Shown: positions 1-8,959, counted from the first letter of the stretch. The stretch is 64,000 nucleotides of DNA from QHXW01 sp035297145 (GCA_035297145.1 DATGZN010000044.1:47944-111943), one strand, 5' to 3'. Program-made: numbers and translations. The notes: generated by a model not told the origin, from the letters alone.

Positions 1-410
1 CGAATAATGTGGATGCCGAACTTCAGGCCGAGCGAATGCACATGATCGGCGAGGGGCTTGAAACCCGCACGGTTTGCGGCTGAGGGGAAGCGGTTCAACG
101 CGGGCACGAAGCGACTTTCCGGATCGAGGGCAAATTGCCACGCGGGCTTTCCGCCGCTTTCCGGGTTCTGCAAATACCAGCCTTCATCCACCACGGCATA
201 CTGCCAGCCGAATGGCTTGAGGTGCTTCGCCATCCAATCGGCATTAGCTTTGAACTCTGCTTCGGTGATGGTCAAGCCGTAGGCATCCCAACTGTTCCAG
301 CCCATGGGGGGCGTTGGGGCGAGTTGGCCGGCGAACGCCGTCTCCTGGGCTGAGAGCGGCAGGAGACTCGCTGTGAGCAGGATGATTGCTGCGAAAATTG
401 CGCGTCGCAT
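1..410 (-). CDS. Secreted GH27-type alpha-galactosidase, N-terminal part (cut by window edge)
   Basis: The first 136 codons of a secreted alpha-galactosidase; the rest lies beyond the left edge. GH27 enzymes remove terminal alpha-linked galactose from oligo- and polysaccharides. The ATG at 410-408 opens a signal peptide (hydrophobic core IFAAIILLTASLLPL, likely cut after LSA near residue 21). The family's hallmark barrel opening TPPMGWNSWDAYG follows at residues 33-45, then KHLKPFGWQYAVVDEGW. A GGAGGA lies about 11 bases before the ATG and supports this start. The catalytic aspartates are outside the window, so activity cannot be confirmed. The 120 bases between this start and the next gene show nothing else. 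A GH36 enzyme is a more distant alternative. Confidence 0.85.
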   Translation of the reverse strand, partial: MRRAIFAAIILLTASLLPLSAQETAFAGQLAPTPPMGWNSWDAYGLTITEAEFKANADWMAKHLKPFGWQYAVVDEGWYLQNPESGGKPAWQFALDPESRFVPALNRFPSAANRAGFKPLADHVHSLGLKFGIHII

Positions 411-530
411 GGGAAGTGGTTCCTCCAATCCAAACAATCATCTTACGCGGCCTGTCACAAGTGAGTTCGTATAGCGTGACGCAACCGCTCCCTTTGGTCA
501 CGGCTCAGTCTGAGGAAGCTGTCGATCTCG

Positions 531-1370
531 TCATCCCATTTGTTCCTGATACAACCCAATCAGATTGCCGGCGGGGTCGCGGAAGGCGGCGATGGTGCTG
601 GTGCTGCCGGGCGAATCGGGATGCGGAGAGTCGACAATTTCGGCGGCTTGGGCCTGCGCGCGAGCGATGATACCTTGTATGTCATTGACCCAGACGTAAG
701 GCAGAATGCCGGGATCGCGCGAGGCGGGGCGGCCGGTGACCCAGGCGCCACTCACGTTTCCCGCGGCGTCATCGAAGCTGGGACGCGCGCTATCGCGATG
801 GCGGATGTTCCAGCCGAATACGTTCTCGTAAAATGCAGCGGACTGATGGACGTCGATGGCGGGAATCTCGAGATAACAGATGCGCGGCTGGGGAAGCAGA
901 TGAAAACGGTGTTTGCAACGGCCGAGGGTGGCGCCGAAGTCTTCGGGATTGACGTCGCGGGCGTGACGTGAGAAGAGCCAATGGTGGCCGTCGAGGTCCG
1001 CGGCTGCGTACTGCAACTCGCCGTAAACGGTTTCGTGGAGATCCTCGAGGAGTTTGGCGCCGGCGGCTTTGGTCCTTTGGAAATGCGCGTCGACGTCTTC
1101 GAGAAACACGGTCAGGCTCTGCGTGCCGTAGCCGAGTTGCGATGGGCTCGCTTCGCCTGCTTCCGCTTGTTTGAGCATGATCCATGCGGTGCCGATCTGC
1201 ATCTGCGCGCCACTGATGGGCTCGCCGTAGCGGTAACATTCCGTGAAGCCAAACGTCCTGGTGAGCCATGCTATGGCATCGGGAAGATTCTGATACATTA
1301 CGTGCGGCAGCACTGTATCGGGTGGAACGGAACGGTTCGAGATCACGGCAATACCTCGGGATGAGTTCAT
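531..1370 (-). CDS. Two-domain VOC (glyoxalase/bleomycin-resistance) family protein
   Basis: A 279-residue cytoplasmic protein made of two tandem VOC modules. The first (about residues 20-140) has the glyoxalase-like opening DAIAWLTRTFGF and DLDGHHWLFS near its end. The second (about 160-277) has QSAAFYENVFGWNIRHRD and ends FRDPAGNLIGLYQE, a standard VOC C-terminal strand. Such pairs form a complete metal-binding beta-barrel in one chain. Members include glyoxalases, dioxygenases and antibiotic-binding proteins, so the substrate cannot be told from sequence. The gene stands alone between a glycosidase and an AraC regulator, all on the minus strand, with a 38-base gap to the AraC gene upstream that allows co-transcription. 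Confidence 0.85.
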   Translation of the reverse strand: MNSSRGIAVISNRSVPPDTVLPHVMYQNLPDAIAWLTRTFGFTECYRYGEPISGAQMQIGTAWIMLKQAEAGEASPSQLGYGTQSLTVFLEDVDAHFQRTKAAGAKLLEDLHETVYGELQYAAADLDGHHWLFSRHARDVNPEDFGATLGRCKHRFHLLPQPRICYLEIPAIDVHQSAAFYENVFGWNIRHRDSARPSFDDAAGNVSGAWVTGRPASRDPGILPYVWVNDIQGIIARAQAQAAEIVDSPHPDSPGSTSTIAAFRDPAGNLIGLYQEQMG

Positions 1371-1408
1371 GATAGTGCAATGCGGCGGCGCTGTATTGTA
1401 GAAAAGCG

Positions 1409-2224
1409 TCAGGCGTGGGAGACGGGCACGTGGTTATGTTCGGCGGGGGAACGCGGGCGATATGCGGCCGGTGTCAGGCCGGTGAGGTCGCGAAAATCGT
1501 GGATGAAGTGGGACTGATCGGCATAGCCGTGACGGGCGGCGATGTCGCACCAATCGATTGGGCCGGGATCGTTGATAGATCCGAGGACCCGTTGCAGGCG
1601 GCGAACGCGCGCAAAGCGCTTCGGCGATAAACCTACTTGCTTCCGAAAGCGGCGGACGAAGGTCTTGGGCAGCAGGCCCAGGCGCGAGGTCACCTCGGAA
1701 ACAGCCAGGCCGCGCTCAAAGGCGGAAGCAGCGAAGGGGATTGCGGGGTCGGGGTCTCGCTGGTTTACGAGATGCTCAAGGAGGACGGTTTCGAGGATGC
1801 GCAGCATGGCTTCGGGTGATCGCGCATCGAGCAGGCGTTCCCGAAGCACGCGGCCGTCGCGGCCCCAGAGTTGGTCGAGCTCAACCAGTTGATTGTGAGC
1901 TTCGCTAACCGGCGCCCGGAAGAAGGCGGAAGCGCCACCGAGCTTGAAGTCGGCCGTCACAAGACAGCGCTGCTCTCGAGTGTCGATCACGGTGGCTTCG
2001 GAAGCAGGGCCTCCCAGCACGGCGCCATGTGTGCGATGAATGGTGGCGGAATCCAGCCCGTAGTAGGTGCGGAATTCATCCTCGTAGAGATCCACCATCA
2101 GGTGCACCCTGCCGCCGGGAAGAATGCGCTCCTTCGCGTCCGGAATTTCACCCTCGTGGTAATGCAGAGACGCGACGAAAGGGGACAGAGCCAGGGAGCG
2201 CGGGCGCAATGCCACGGTGGGCAT
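1409..2224 (-). CDS. AraC-family transcriptional regulator
   Basis: A 271-residue regulator. The C-terminal third (about residues 165-255) is an AraC/XylS double helix-turn-helix: FERGLAVSEVTSRLGLLPKT is the first recognition unit, and CDIAARHGYADQSHFIHDFR followed by LTGLTPAAYR is the second, which is the family signature. The N-terminal part (LSPFVASLHYHEGEIP, LPGGRVHLMVDLYEDEF) resembles the sensing domain of AraC proteins that often sit beside AHSA1 or VOC genes. It is divergent from the ArsR-AHSA1 pair with 80 bases between them, so its own promoter probably overlaps that control region. The VOC gene downstream is a possible target. The ligand is unknown. Confidence 0.9.
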   Translation of the reverse strand: MPTVALRPRSLALSPFVASLHYHEGEIPDAKERILPGGRVHLMVDLYEDEFRTYYGLDSATIHRTHGAVLGGPASEATVIDTREQRCLVTADFKLGGASAFFRAPVSEAHNQLVELDQLWGRDGRVLRERLLDARSPEAMLRILETVLLEHLVNQRDPDPAIPFAASAFERGLAVSEVTSRLGLLPKTFVRRFRKQVGLSPKRFARVRRLQRVLGSINDPGPIDWCDIAARHGYADQSHFIHDFRDLTGLTPAAYRPRSPAEHNHVPVSHA

Positions 2225-2263
2225 GATGGTTTAGATTAACAGTTCGGAACGGTAATTATTCAA

Positions 2264-2293
2264 TTGACATGCAACCATACGGTTGCATATAAT
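2264..2293 (+). promoter_or_regulatory. Sigma-70-like promoter for the ArsR-AHSA1 operon
   Basis: A perfect -35 TTGACA (2264-2269) and a perfect -10 TATAAT (2288-2293) are separated by 18 bases. The predicted transcription start lies only a few bases before the ArsR ATG at 2305, and no ribosome-binding site fits in that gap. The message is therefore probably leaderless or nearly so. Confidence 0.85.
2269..2288. promoter_or_regulatory. Perfect inverted repeat inside the promoter, likely ArsR operator
   Basis: ATGCAACCATACGGTTGCAT is an 8-bp perfect inverted repeat (ATGCAACC / GGTTGCAT) around four bases. It fills the spacer between the -35 and -10 boxes and touches both, as expected for repression by a small dimeric winged-helix protein. 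Autoregulation by the adjacent ArsR protein is an inference. Confidence 0.75.
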
Positions 2294-2304
2294 CCAGGCG
2301 TGCG

Positions 2305-2634
2305 ATGGCGACAGACGCGGACAAGTTGTTCAAGGCTCTGGCCGATCCAAGCCGCAGAAAACTGCTCGACATGCTATACGCAAGCAATGGGCAGACGCTG
2401 GGCCGGCTTGCGGAGCGCCTGGAAATGACGCGGCAAGCGGTTACGAAGCATCTGACGGTGCTGGAAGACGCCAATCTGGTGGCGACGGTGTGGCGGGGAC
2501 GCGAGAAGCTGCACTATCTGAACCCGGTGCCGATCAGCGAAATCTACGAGCGGTGGATCGGCAAGTTCGAACGCCAACGGCTGCGCGCATTGCACGATCT
2601 CAAAAAAGCTTTAGAGGGAAACGAGCATGAATAA
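2305..2634 (+). CDS. ArsR-family winged-helix transcriptional repressor
   Basis: A 109-residue ArsR/SmtB-type repressor. Residues 1-80 form the winged helix: LFKALADPSRRKLLDMLY, then the recognition helix region LAERLEMTRQAVTKHLTVLE and the wing WRGREKLHYLNP. No cysteine-rich metal site is present, so it belongs to the SdpR-like, non-metal group that is commonly paired with an AHSA1 protein. The stop overlaps the next gene's start by 8 bases (ATGAATAA), so the two are translationally coupled. Regulation is probably by its own product through the palindrome lying between the -35 and -10 boxes. Confidence 0.93.
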   Translation: MATDADKLFKALADPSRRKLLDMLYASNGQTLGRLAERLEMTRQAVTKHLTVLEDANLVATVWRGREKLHYLNPVPISEIYERWIGKFERQRLRALHDLKKALEGNEHE

Positions 2635-3094
2635 ACCGAAGTTCGTCTATGTGACCTACATCAACACCACGCCAGAGAAGGTCTGGAATGCACTGGTGGA
2701 TGGCGAGATGACAAAGCAGTATTGGTGGCGGCATCGGAACGCGTCTGATTGGAAGGCCGGCTCGACGTGGAGGCACGAGGACTACGACGATCCCAAGACG
2801 GTTGACGTTGTGGGCAAGGTGGTGGAATCCAAACCGCCGCGGCGGCTGGTGCTGACGTGGGCATCGCCCGCTGACGCGGAAAACGAGGCCAAGCATTCGC
2901 GAGTGACGTTCGAGATCGAGCCATACATGGAGACCGTGCGCCTGACGGTGACGCACGATGAGCTCGAGCCGGATTCCGCGATGCTGCGCGGCATTACGGA
3001 AGGGTGGCCGAAGGTGCTGGCGAGCTTGAAGACCTTACTCGAAACCGGTAAGCCGATGGCGATGGCAACCGAGCGGCCATCCAGAGCGAAGTGA
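2627..3094 (+). CDS. AHSA1/SRPBCC-family protein
   Basis: A 155-residue START-like (SRPBCC) protein of the AHSA1 group. The N-terminal segment YINTTPEKVWNALVDGEMT is the family's first strand and helix, followed by W-rich core strands. The C-terminal helix region (LRGITEGWPKVLASLKTLLE) closes the hydrophobic cavity. These proteins bind small hydrophobic ligands. Many in soil bacteria form a two-gene unit with an ArsR repressor, exactly as here, where the start overlaps the regulator's stop. The ligand and physiological role are unknown. The last dozen residues (MAMATERPSRAK) look like an unstructured tail. Confidence 0.9.
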   Translation: MNKPKFVYVTYINTTPEKVWNALVDGEMTKQYWWRHRNASDWKAGSTWRHEDYDDPKTVDVVGKVVESKPPRRLVLTWASPADAENEAKHSRVTFEIEPYMETVRLTVTHDELEPDSAMLRGITEGWPKVLASLKTLLETGKPMAMATERPSRAK

Positions 3095-3150
3095 CGGGCA
3101 GATGCCCCGAAAGCGGACCACCCTCTGAACTGCTACAGTAGCGGTTCCGC

Positions 3151-4245
3151 ATGAGTGCGCGGTTGCTGTCAAATCTCGCCATCGTTCCGCTGTGGCTGGT
3201 AGCGGTTTCCGCGGGCCGGGCGGCTGACTGGCAGATCGGGCCATTCATTCGCCCGCCTGACGCCCGTCCCGTCATCGCGCCGAACAAGGATTCGCTCTTC
3301 CGCGACCCGGTGAGTGGAAAGCTGGTCCATTGGGAAGCACTGCACACATTTAATCCGGCGGCGATCGTGCGCCAGGGCAAAGTCTCGATCCTCTACCGGG
3401 CGGAGGATGACACAGGCGAGATGCAGATCGGAATGCACACTTCGCGCCTGGGCCTCGCCGAAAGCGACGATGGCATCCACTTCATCCGCCACGCGGAGCC
3501 AGTCCTCTATCCCGATAACGATTCACAGAAAGAGCGCGAGTGGCCCGGCGGCTGCGAAGACCTGCGCATCGTGGAAAGCGAAGACGGTACGTACGTCCTG
3601 ACCTATACACAGTGGAACCGCAAAACAACCGACGCCGCGATTGCCACATCCAGGGACCTCATTCACTGGACCAAGCATGGCCCGGCGCTGGGAACGGAAG
3701 GCAAGTACGCGGCGCGATCGTACAAATCGGCAGGCATTGTGACGCGTGTGGAGAACGGCCGCCTGATCGCCGCCAGGATCGGCGGGAAATACTGGATGTA
3801 CTGGGGCGAAGGAGTGGTCCGCGTGGCTACTTCAGATGACCTCATCCACTGGGAGCCGGTTGAGGACGCGCATGGCGAGCCGGTCGCCGTTCTAGCCAAG
3901 CGTGCCGGGCGCTTCGATAGCTCCTTCCCGGAAACCGGCCCGCCGCCGGTGCTGACGGCCAAAGGTATCGTAGTGCTCTACAACGGTAAAAACGCTCCAG
4001 ACAATGGCGATCCGTCGATCGGGCCGAACGCCTACGCGGCCGGCGAGGCACTATTCGCGGCGGACAACCCCGCGAAACTTCTCGCGCGCACCGATGAGCC
4101 CATGTTCAAGCCGGAACTGCCGTTCGAAAAGACAGGGCAGTACGCCGCCGGGACCACCTTCGCGGAGGGACTGGTCTGGTTCCGGAGTCGATGGCTCCTG
4201 TATTACGGCTGTGCGGATTCGATGGTGGGAGCCGCCATCATGTAA
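3151..4245 (+). CDS. Secreted GH130-like glycoside phosphorylase or hydrolase
   Basis: A 364-residue exported protein. Residues 1-24 are a signal peptide ending GRAA. The mature part is a five-bladed propeller of the GH130 type: FNPAAIVRQGKVSILYRAED (the early Asn-Pro-Ala and Arg-Ala-Glu-Asp motifs), GGCEDLRIVESEDGTYVLTY (the usual G-x-E-D-x-R), and VVLYNGKN near residue 280. Classical GH130 enzymes phosphorolyse beta-1,4-mannosyl linkages in the cytoplasm, while exported members act as hydrolases, so a mannosidase-like hydrolase is the more natural guess here. It is followed after about 100 bases by the carbamoyltransferase on the same strand. Confidence 0.85.
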   Translation: MSARLLSNLAIVPLWLVAVSAGRAADWQIGPFIRPPDARPVIAPNKDSLFRDPVSGKLVHWEALHTFNPAAIVRQGKVSILYRAEDDTGEMQIGMHTSRLGLAESDDGIHFIRHAEPVLYPDNDSQKEREWPGGCEDLRIVESEDGTYVLTYTQWNRKTTDAAIATSRDLIHWTKHGPALGTEGKYAARSYKSAGIVTRVENGRLIAARIGGKYWMYWGEGVVRVATSDDLIHWEPVEDAHGEPVAVLAKRAGRFDSSFPETGPPPVLTAKGIVVLYNGKNAPDNGDPSIGPNAYAAGEALFAADNPAKLLARTDEPMFKPELPFEKTGQYAAGTTFAEGLVWFRSRWLLYYGCADSMVGAAIM

Positions 4246-4349
4246 CCTCGGCTCTAACGCTCGCGTCTTAGGGATTTTTCCCGACGCCCACCAGACCAAC
4301 TTCCTGTCGCGGGCCCGGTATTATGACAATAGGGTAATTGGGGCGCCAC

Positions 4350-6104
4350 ATGCGAATCATCGGGATCAGTGGGCTCGGGAACGCGATGCGATTCAAACAG
4401 GCGTACTGGCCCGGATTGGACGCTCGGGAGTATCGGATCTCTCAAGGTCACGATTCCGCCGCGGCCTTGGTCGTGGATGGCGAAATCGTAGCGGCTGCCG
4501 CAGAGGAACGTTTCTCCCTGCAGAAGCATACCGGCGATTTTCCCGTACACGCAATTAACTATTGCCTTTCCACGGCTGGCATTTCGATCGAAGAGGTCGA
4601 CGAGATCGCGCATTGCTTCGATTACTCCCCGTATGAGCAGCTCTATACGCTCGATCCGATCACGCACGAGCTGTATCGTGAAGTTTTCTCGAGGCAGGTT
4701 CTGCTCGGCCAGGTGAAGCGTCATTTTCCCAGCTTTCCGGCGGACCACGTCCATAACGTGAACCATCACTTGGCACACGCTGCCAGCGCTTATTTCACTT
4801 CCGGCTGGAAGGACTGCTTGACGGTCATCATCGACGCCATGGGCGAAGTCCAGAGCGTCACCGTCTACGACGCGAACAGCGGCAAATTGCAAAAGCTTCG
4901 CGAGGTCTCGGCGAACGACTCCATCGGGATCCTCTATTCCCTGGTTACCCTGCACCTGGGCTTCGATTTCAATGCCGATGAATACAAGATCATGGGACTG
5001 GCGCCGTACGGAAATCCCGAACGCTTCCGTCATTTTTTCGACGAGGTGGTCGAGTTGCATCCCAACGGATCCATCCGCATCCCCATTCTGCACTCCAACC
5101 GTTCCCGCGAGGAGCGCGAAAACTATCTGGTCACGCGGAACTACCTCTCCGTGAACTTGATCCCCGAGAGGCGGCCGGATGAGCCGATTACCGACGCGCA
5201 TCGCGACGTCGCGGCCGCTTTGCAACAGTGCCTCAACCGCGCCGTCCTGCATATCTGTAAGCACTTTGGCGAAACCACTGGTGTGCGCCGTTTGGCTTTG
5301 GCCGGCGGCGTTGCCCTCAATTGCACCGCCAACGGCATTCTGATGCGATCCGGTGCGTTCGACGAAATCTACATACAACCTGCCGCGGGAGATGACGGGG
5401 CAGCGTTGGGCGCGGCCTTGCATCGCGCGGCACTGAACGGGGGCATCCTCAACCGCCGGATGCCGGTGCCATTCCTGGGGCCTGTCTATTCCATGGACTG
5501 CATCGAAGCTGCCTTGCCGGAGTTCGCGGACAAGATCCAGGTGACTCGATTCTCCAGCTTGGCGGAAACCTGCGCGGAAGCAGCCCGCCTGATCGCAGAG
5601 GGCCGGGTGCTGGCCTGGTATCGCGGCAGAATGGAGTTCGGCCCGCGCGCGCTGGGGAACCGCAGTATTCTGGCGGACCCGGGACATCCGGAAATGCGTG
5701 ACCGCATCAACGCCATGGTGAAGAAGCGCGAAGCTTTCCGGCCATTCGCGCCGGCGGTGTCGCTGGAGCAGGTGCACAAATGGTTTGATGTGACCCCATT
5801 GACCGATCTGCCGTACATGATCGCAACCGTCAACGTTCGCGAAGAGCATCGCGCCCTGCTTCCCGCGATCACGCATGTGGATGGCTCTGCCCGAGTGCAG
5901 ACAGTCTCCGCAGCCAACAATCCGGAATTCCACACGTTGCTGCAGGCGGTTGGCAAAACTACGGGCAGGGAGATGGTGCTCAACACCAGCTTCAACGTAA
6001 AGGGCCAACCGATCGTCAACAACCCGCGCGAAGCCATCGCCACGTTCCTTGGAACAGGGATCGAATTCTTATTTATGGAGAATACGTTGGTTGCCCGCCG
6101 CTAA
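4350..6104 (+). CDS. NodU/CmcH-type carbamoyltransferase
   Basis: A 584-residue carbamoyltransferase that moves the carbamoyl group of carbamoyl phosphate to a hydroxyl of a sugar or secondary metabolite, through an adenylate intermediate. Recognisable parts are GHDSAAAL (33-40), EERFSLQKH (52-60), NHHLAHAASAYF (138-149, metal-binding His region) and the C-terminal YrdC-like lobe with YRGRMEFGPRALGNRS, the most conserved block of the family. The ATG at 4350 is preferred to an in-frame TTG 12 bases upstream because the conserved MRIIGISG strand begins there. Its neighbours suggest a glycan or exopolysaccharide acceptor, but that is inference. Confidence 0.92.
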   Translation: MRIIGISGLGNAMRFKQAYWPGLDAREYRISQGHDSAAALVVDGEIVAAAAEERFSLQKHTGDFPVHAINYCLSTAGISIEEVDEIAHCFDYSPYEQLYTLDPITHELYREVFSRQVLLGQVKRHFPSFPADHVHNVNHHLAHAASAYFTSGWKDCLTVIIDAMGEVQSVTVYDANSGKLQKLREVSANDSIGILYSLVTLHLGFDFNADEYKIMGLAPYGNPERFRHFFDEVVELHPNGSIRIPILHSNRSREERENYLVTRNYLSVNLIPERRPDEPITDAHRDVAAALQQCLNRAVLHICKHFGETTGVRRLALAGGVALNCTANGILMRSGAFDEIYIQPAAGDDGAALGAALHRAALNGGILNRRMPVPFLGPVYSMDCIEAALPEFADKIQVTRFSSLAETCAEAARLIAEGRVLAWYRGRMEFGPRALGNRSILADPGHPEMRDRINAMVKKREAFRPFAPAVSLEQVHKWFDVTPLTDLPYMIATVNVREEHRALLPAITHVDGSARVQTVSAANNPEFHTLLQAVGKTTGREMVLNTSFNVKGQPIVNNPREAIATFLGTGIEFLFMENTLVARR

Positions 6105-6732
6105 GGGCAGGCGCAGGATAGCCGTACGCATCGCTATTGGCGCGGTGTGTTTACTGGCTATTCCGGTTCTGGGCTATGAGCTTCGCCTTCATGCCGGAAG
6201 GTTTCTGGTTTGCTCCAACGCGCCGGAGCCAGCCGATCTGATTCTGGTCCTCGGCGGCGATTTTTACGGGCCCAGGGTACTGAAAGGGGCTGATCTGGCC
6301 GTGCAAGGTTATGCACCGCTGGTGTTGATCAGCGGTCCTCCCTATCAGCGCGGGCGGTCGGAAGCCGAATTTGCCATTGACTTTTTGACATCCAAGGGCT
6401 ATTCAAGGCGCCTGTTTCAGGCATTCGGACATCACGCGGGTTCAACGGTCACGGAAGCCACAGTCGTTGGTGCTGAGCTCAAAAGACGTCAGGTACACCG
6501 CGTAATTCTGGTGACCGCCTCGTATCATTCGCGCAGAGCGGACATAGTGTTCCGTCTCTTCTACCCAGGCATCCACTTTATCTCAGTGTCTGCTCCCGAC
6601 CCCCACTATGACCCTGAGCATTGGTGGACAGACCGGGGCTCCCGGCGCCTATTCTTCTCGGAATGTAAGAAGATCGTGGGTACTGTCTTGATTGCCTATC
6701 CCGAGTTTCTGTTCGGCTGGAATCGCCAGTAA
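6091..6732 (+). CDS. YdcF/SanA-like DUF218 membrane-anchored protein
   Basis: A DUF218 (YdcF/SanA/ElyC) protein with a basic start, one N-terminal membrane segment (about residues 10-30) and a Rossmann-like domain: PADLILVLGGD at 48-57, the family signature, then a long helical region and VILVTASYHSRRADIVF near the end. Homologues act in cell-envelope polysaccharide or undecaprenyl-carrier handling. A TTG at 6091 is chosen because it overlaps the stop of the carbamoyltransferase and has GGAG about 10 bases upstream. An in-frame start at 6049 is possible but would overlap that gene by 56 bases. Tight coupling suggests a shared glycan-related role. Confidence 0.8.
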   Translation: MPAAKGRRRIAVRIAIGAVCLLAIPVLGYELRLHAGRFLVCSNAPEPADLILVLGGDFYGPRVLKGADLAVQGYAPLVLISGPPYQRGRSEAEFAIDFLTSKGYSRRLFQAFGHHAGSTVTEATVVGAELKRRQVHRVILVTASYHSRRADIVFRLFYPGIHFISVSAPDPHYDPEHWWTDRGSRRLFFSECKKIVGTVLIAYPEFLFGWNRQ

Positions 6733-6941
6733 CTTAACAGACGCTAATCTAAATCCCGTTTTTTTGCTGGATTCCCGAGGTTTGGGACTTTGACGAACGA
6801 GCCTGGGCCGCTACAATCCGGTTAAATCTGATGGTGAGAAGCACGTTAGCCCGTCACTACCTTCTGGAACATAAATTGCGTATCATTTTTAACAATAAGG
6901 ACTCTAAGTCCGAACGCCACTTTGAATTTGAGGAGGGTAGT

Positions 6942-7358
6942 ATGGGCGCTGGAGCCGCCCTTAAGCGTGCTGTTGCGCCGCCAACAGAAAGCCCGCGTGA
7001 CCGGCGCACAAAGCGCCGCTATCCCATTCATTTGGAAGTTCAGTACAAGCTGCTGAAACATCGGCGGGTGGAGCGGTTGGGGGCGGGGCGAACGCTGAAC
7101 ATCAGCAGCGGTGGCTTGCTTTTTGAGGCCGACGGTCTTTTGCCACCCAGCGGGCCAATTGAGTTGGCTTTAAACTGGCCGTTCCTGCTTCATGGGTCCT
7201 GCAATCTAAAACTGGTGATTCGGGGCCGAATCGTCCGCACGAACGACAGGGCTATCGCCATACGGGCCGAGTTCCATGAATTTCGCACCGCGGGCGTTCG
7301 CAGCCCATTAGTGGAAGTCACTGACGCTCAAACAGCCTTCGGAGCCTTGTCCGCCTGA
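6942..7358 (+). CDS. PilZ-domain (c-di-GMP-binding) protein
   Basis: A 138-residue single-domain PilZ protein. The arginine-rich c-di-GMP loop is RRTKRR at residues 21-26 and the second motif is NISSGG at 53-58 (the N/D-x-S-x-x-G element). The rest is the expected six-stranded barrel (GPIELALNWPFLL, LVIRGRIVRTND). The ATG at 6942 has a strong GAGGAGG just upstream and is preferred to an in-frame start about 110 bases earlier. It sits directly before the UDP-glucose dehydrogenase gene, so it may couple c-di-GMP levels to exopolysaccharide synthesis; that link is inferred from position only. Confidence 0.88.
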   Translation: MGAGAALKRAVAPPTESPRDRRTKRRYPIHLEVQYKLLKHRRVERLGAGRTLNISSGGLLFEADGLLPPSGPIELALNWPFLLHGSCNLKLVIRGRIVRTNDRAIAIRAEFHEFRTAGVRSPLVEVTDAQTAFGALSA

Positions 7359-7474
7359 TTGACCTCGCTTGTTGATCACGTATTTTCAGATAACACACTG
7401 AGATATCGGTAGAAAACCGCATTTGCGGGCGCATCCGGAAAGAGCTAAAACAATTCAAGGGGGAAGAATACGCT

Positions 7475-8959
7475 ATGCGCGTGACGGTGATCGGTACAGG
7501 CTATGTCGGAACAGTGACAGGAGCTTGTCTCGCGTACTTGGGGCATCGAGTCACCTGTGTGGATCTGGACGAGGAGAAGATCGCCAAGCTACAGCGCGGC
7601 GAAATGCCGATCTATGAACCGCACCTGGCGGAGCTGCTGGCTGACGGAGCGGCACGTGGAGGCATCGACTTTTCCACCGATCTGGCGCCGGCCGCCCGGG
7701 CGAGCGATGTCATCTTCATCGCGGTGGGAACTCCACCGCGCCCCAGCGGGGAGGCCAATCTTTCATACCTGGAAGCGGCGGCGCGCAGTATCGGGGCCGC
7801 CATGGACGGCACCAAGTTCCGCGTGGTTGTGAACAAATCGACCGTTCCGGTGGGTTGCGGCAATCTGGTTGAGACGTTAGTGCGGGAGGGCGTTCGCGAG
7901 ACCCACCCGGGAGAAGAGAAGCGTGTTCGCTTCGGGGTGGCCAGCAATCCGGAGTTTCTGCGGGAGGGCAGCGCCATCGCCGACTCGCTCTATCCCGATC
8001 GCATCGTTTTGGGCGCCGAAGAGGAGTGCACCACCGAGGCTTTGCGAGAACTATATGCCCCGATGATCGAACAGACTTTCACTCCGCCGTCCTACATGCC
8101 ACGGCCCGCCGGTGTGTCGCGCGTGCCGCTGGTGACTACCACTTTGACCAGCGCCGAAATGATCAAATACGCCGCAAACACTTTCCTGGCCATGAAGATC
8201 GGTTTCGCCAACGAGGCCGCCAATCTTTGCGAACGCGTAGGCGCGGACGTGAAGGAAGTGATGGCGGGAATCGGCCTCGACTCGCGGATCGGCGGCAAGT
8301 TCCTGAGCGCAGGCCTGGGGTGGGGCGGAAGCTGTTTTGGGAAGGACGTTCAGTCCCTTCTCCACACTGCCGAGGAGTATGGTTATCAGGCACGCTTGCT
8401 GGAGGCTGCGCTGGCGGTGAATCGCGCGCAGCGGCAGGTAGTGATCCAAAAGCTGCAGGAGAAACTATTCATCCTCAAGGGCCGAACCATTGCGCTCCTG
8501 GGCCTTGCCTTCAAACCGGATACCGACGATCTCCGCGATGCTCCCAGCCTCCAGATTGCCGAGCGGCTGATCCAGTTGGGCGCCCGCGTGAAGGCGTATG
8601 ATCCCATCGCGATGCCGGCGTGCCAAGCGCAGCACCCCGAACTGCGCATCCAGTACTGTGATTCGGTTCGCAGCGTTGTGCTGGATGCCGACGCCGTTGT
8701 GTTGGTCACCGAGTGGGATGAATTCCGGCACGTCGATCTGGAGCAGATCGCGCACTTGATGCACCAGCCGGTTCTGGTGGATGGACGCAACCTTTACGAT
8801 CCTGAAACGGCGCGAAACGCCGGTTTCGATTATAGCGGTATCGGCCGGTCTACCCGCGCGCGCGCGTCTCGCAATTCTCAAAAGGGAGATGCCCACCCTG
8901 TGAACTCCCAGGCTTCCCCCGAACCAGTGGCGGCCCTGGTGGATGCCACTCGCAAATAA
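7475..8959 (+). CDS. ugd: UDP-glucose 6-dehydrogenase
   Basis: A 494-residue UDP-glucose/GDP-mannose dehydrogenase that oxidises UDP-glucose twice to UDP-glucuronate using NAD. The N-terminal Rossmann fold has VIGTGYVGTVTG, the middle has GSAIADSLYPDRIVLG, and the catalytic cysteine is C287 in GWGGSCFGKD. The C-terminal NAD/UDP domain contains LLGLAFKPDTDDLRDAPS. GDP-mannose 6-dehydrogenase is the alternative, but the overall pattern favours Ugd. The last 45 residues after the DGRNLYDP motif are a low-complexity tail absent from typical members (about 430-450 residues). The last 17 bases overlap the next gene. The product feeds acidic polysaccharide synthesis. Confidence 0.93.
   Translation: MRVTVIGTGYVGTVTGACLAYLGHRVTCVDLDEEKIAKLQRGEMPIYEPHLAELLADGAARGGIDFSTDLAPAARASDVIFIAVGTPPRPSGEANLSYLEAAARSIGAAMDGTKFRVVVNKSTVPVGCGNLVETLVREGVRETHPGEEKRVRFGVASNPEFLREGSAIADSLYPDRIVLGAEEECTTEALRELYAPMIEQTFTPPSYMPRPAGVSRVPLVTTTLTSAEMIKYAANTFLAMKIGFANEAANLCERVGADVKEVMAGIGLDSRIGGKFLSAGLGWGGSCFGKDVQSLLHTAEEYGYQARLLEAALAVNRAQRQVVIQKLQEKLFILKGRTIALLGLAFKPDTDDLRDAPSLQIAERLIQLGARVKAYDPIAMPACQAQHPELRIQYCDSVRSVVLDADAVVLVTEWDEFRHVDLEQIAHLMHQPVLVDGRNLYDPETARNAGFDYSGIGRSTRARASRNSQKGDAHPVNSQASPEPVAALVDATRK

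Noticed and set aside
4254..6008. A 584-codon minus-strand open frame through the carbamoyltransferase gene
   Set aside because: It is an antisense shadow in G+C-rich DNA. Its sequence has no family pattern, while the plus strand shows every carbamoyltransferase motif.
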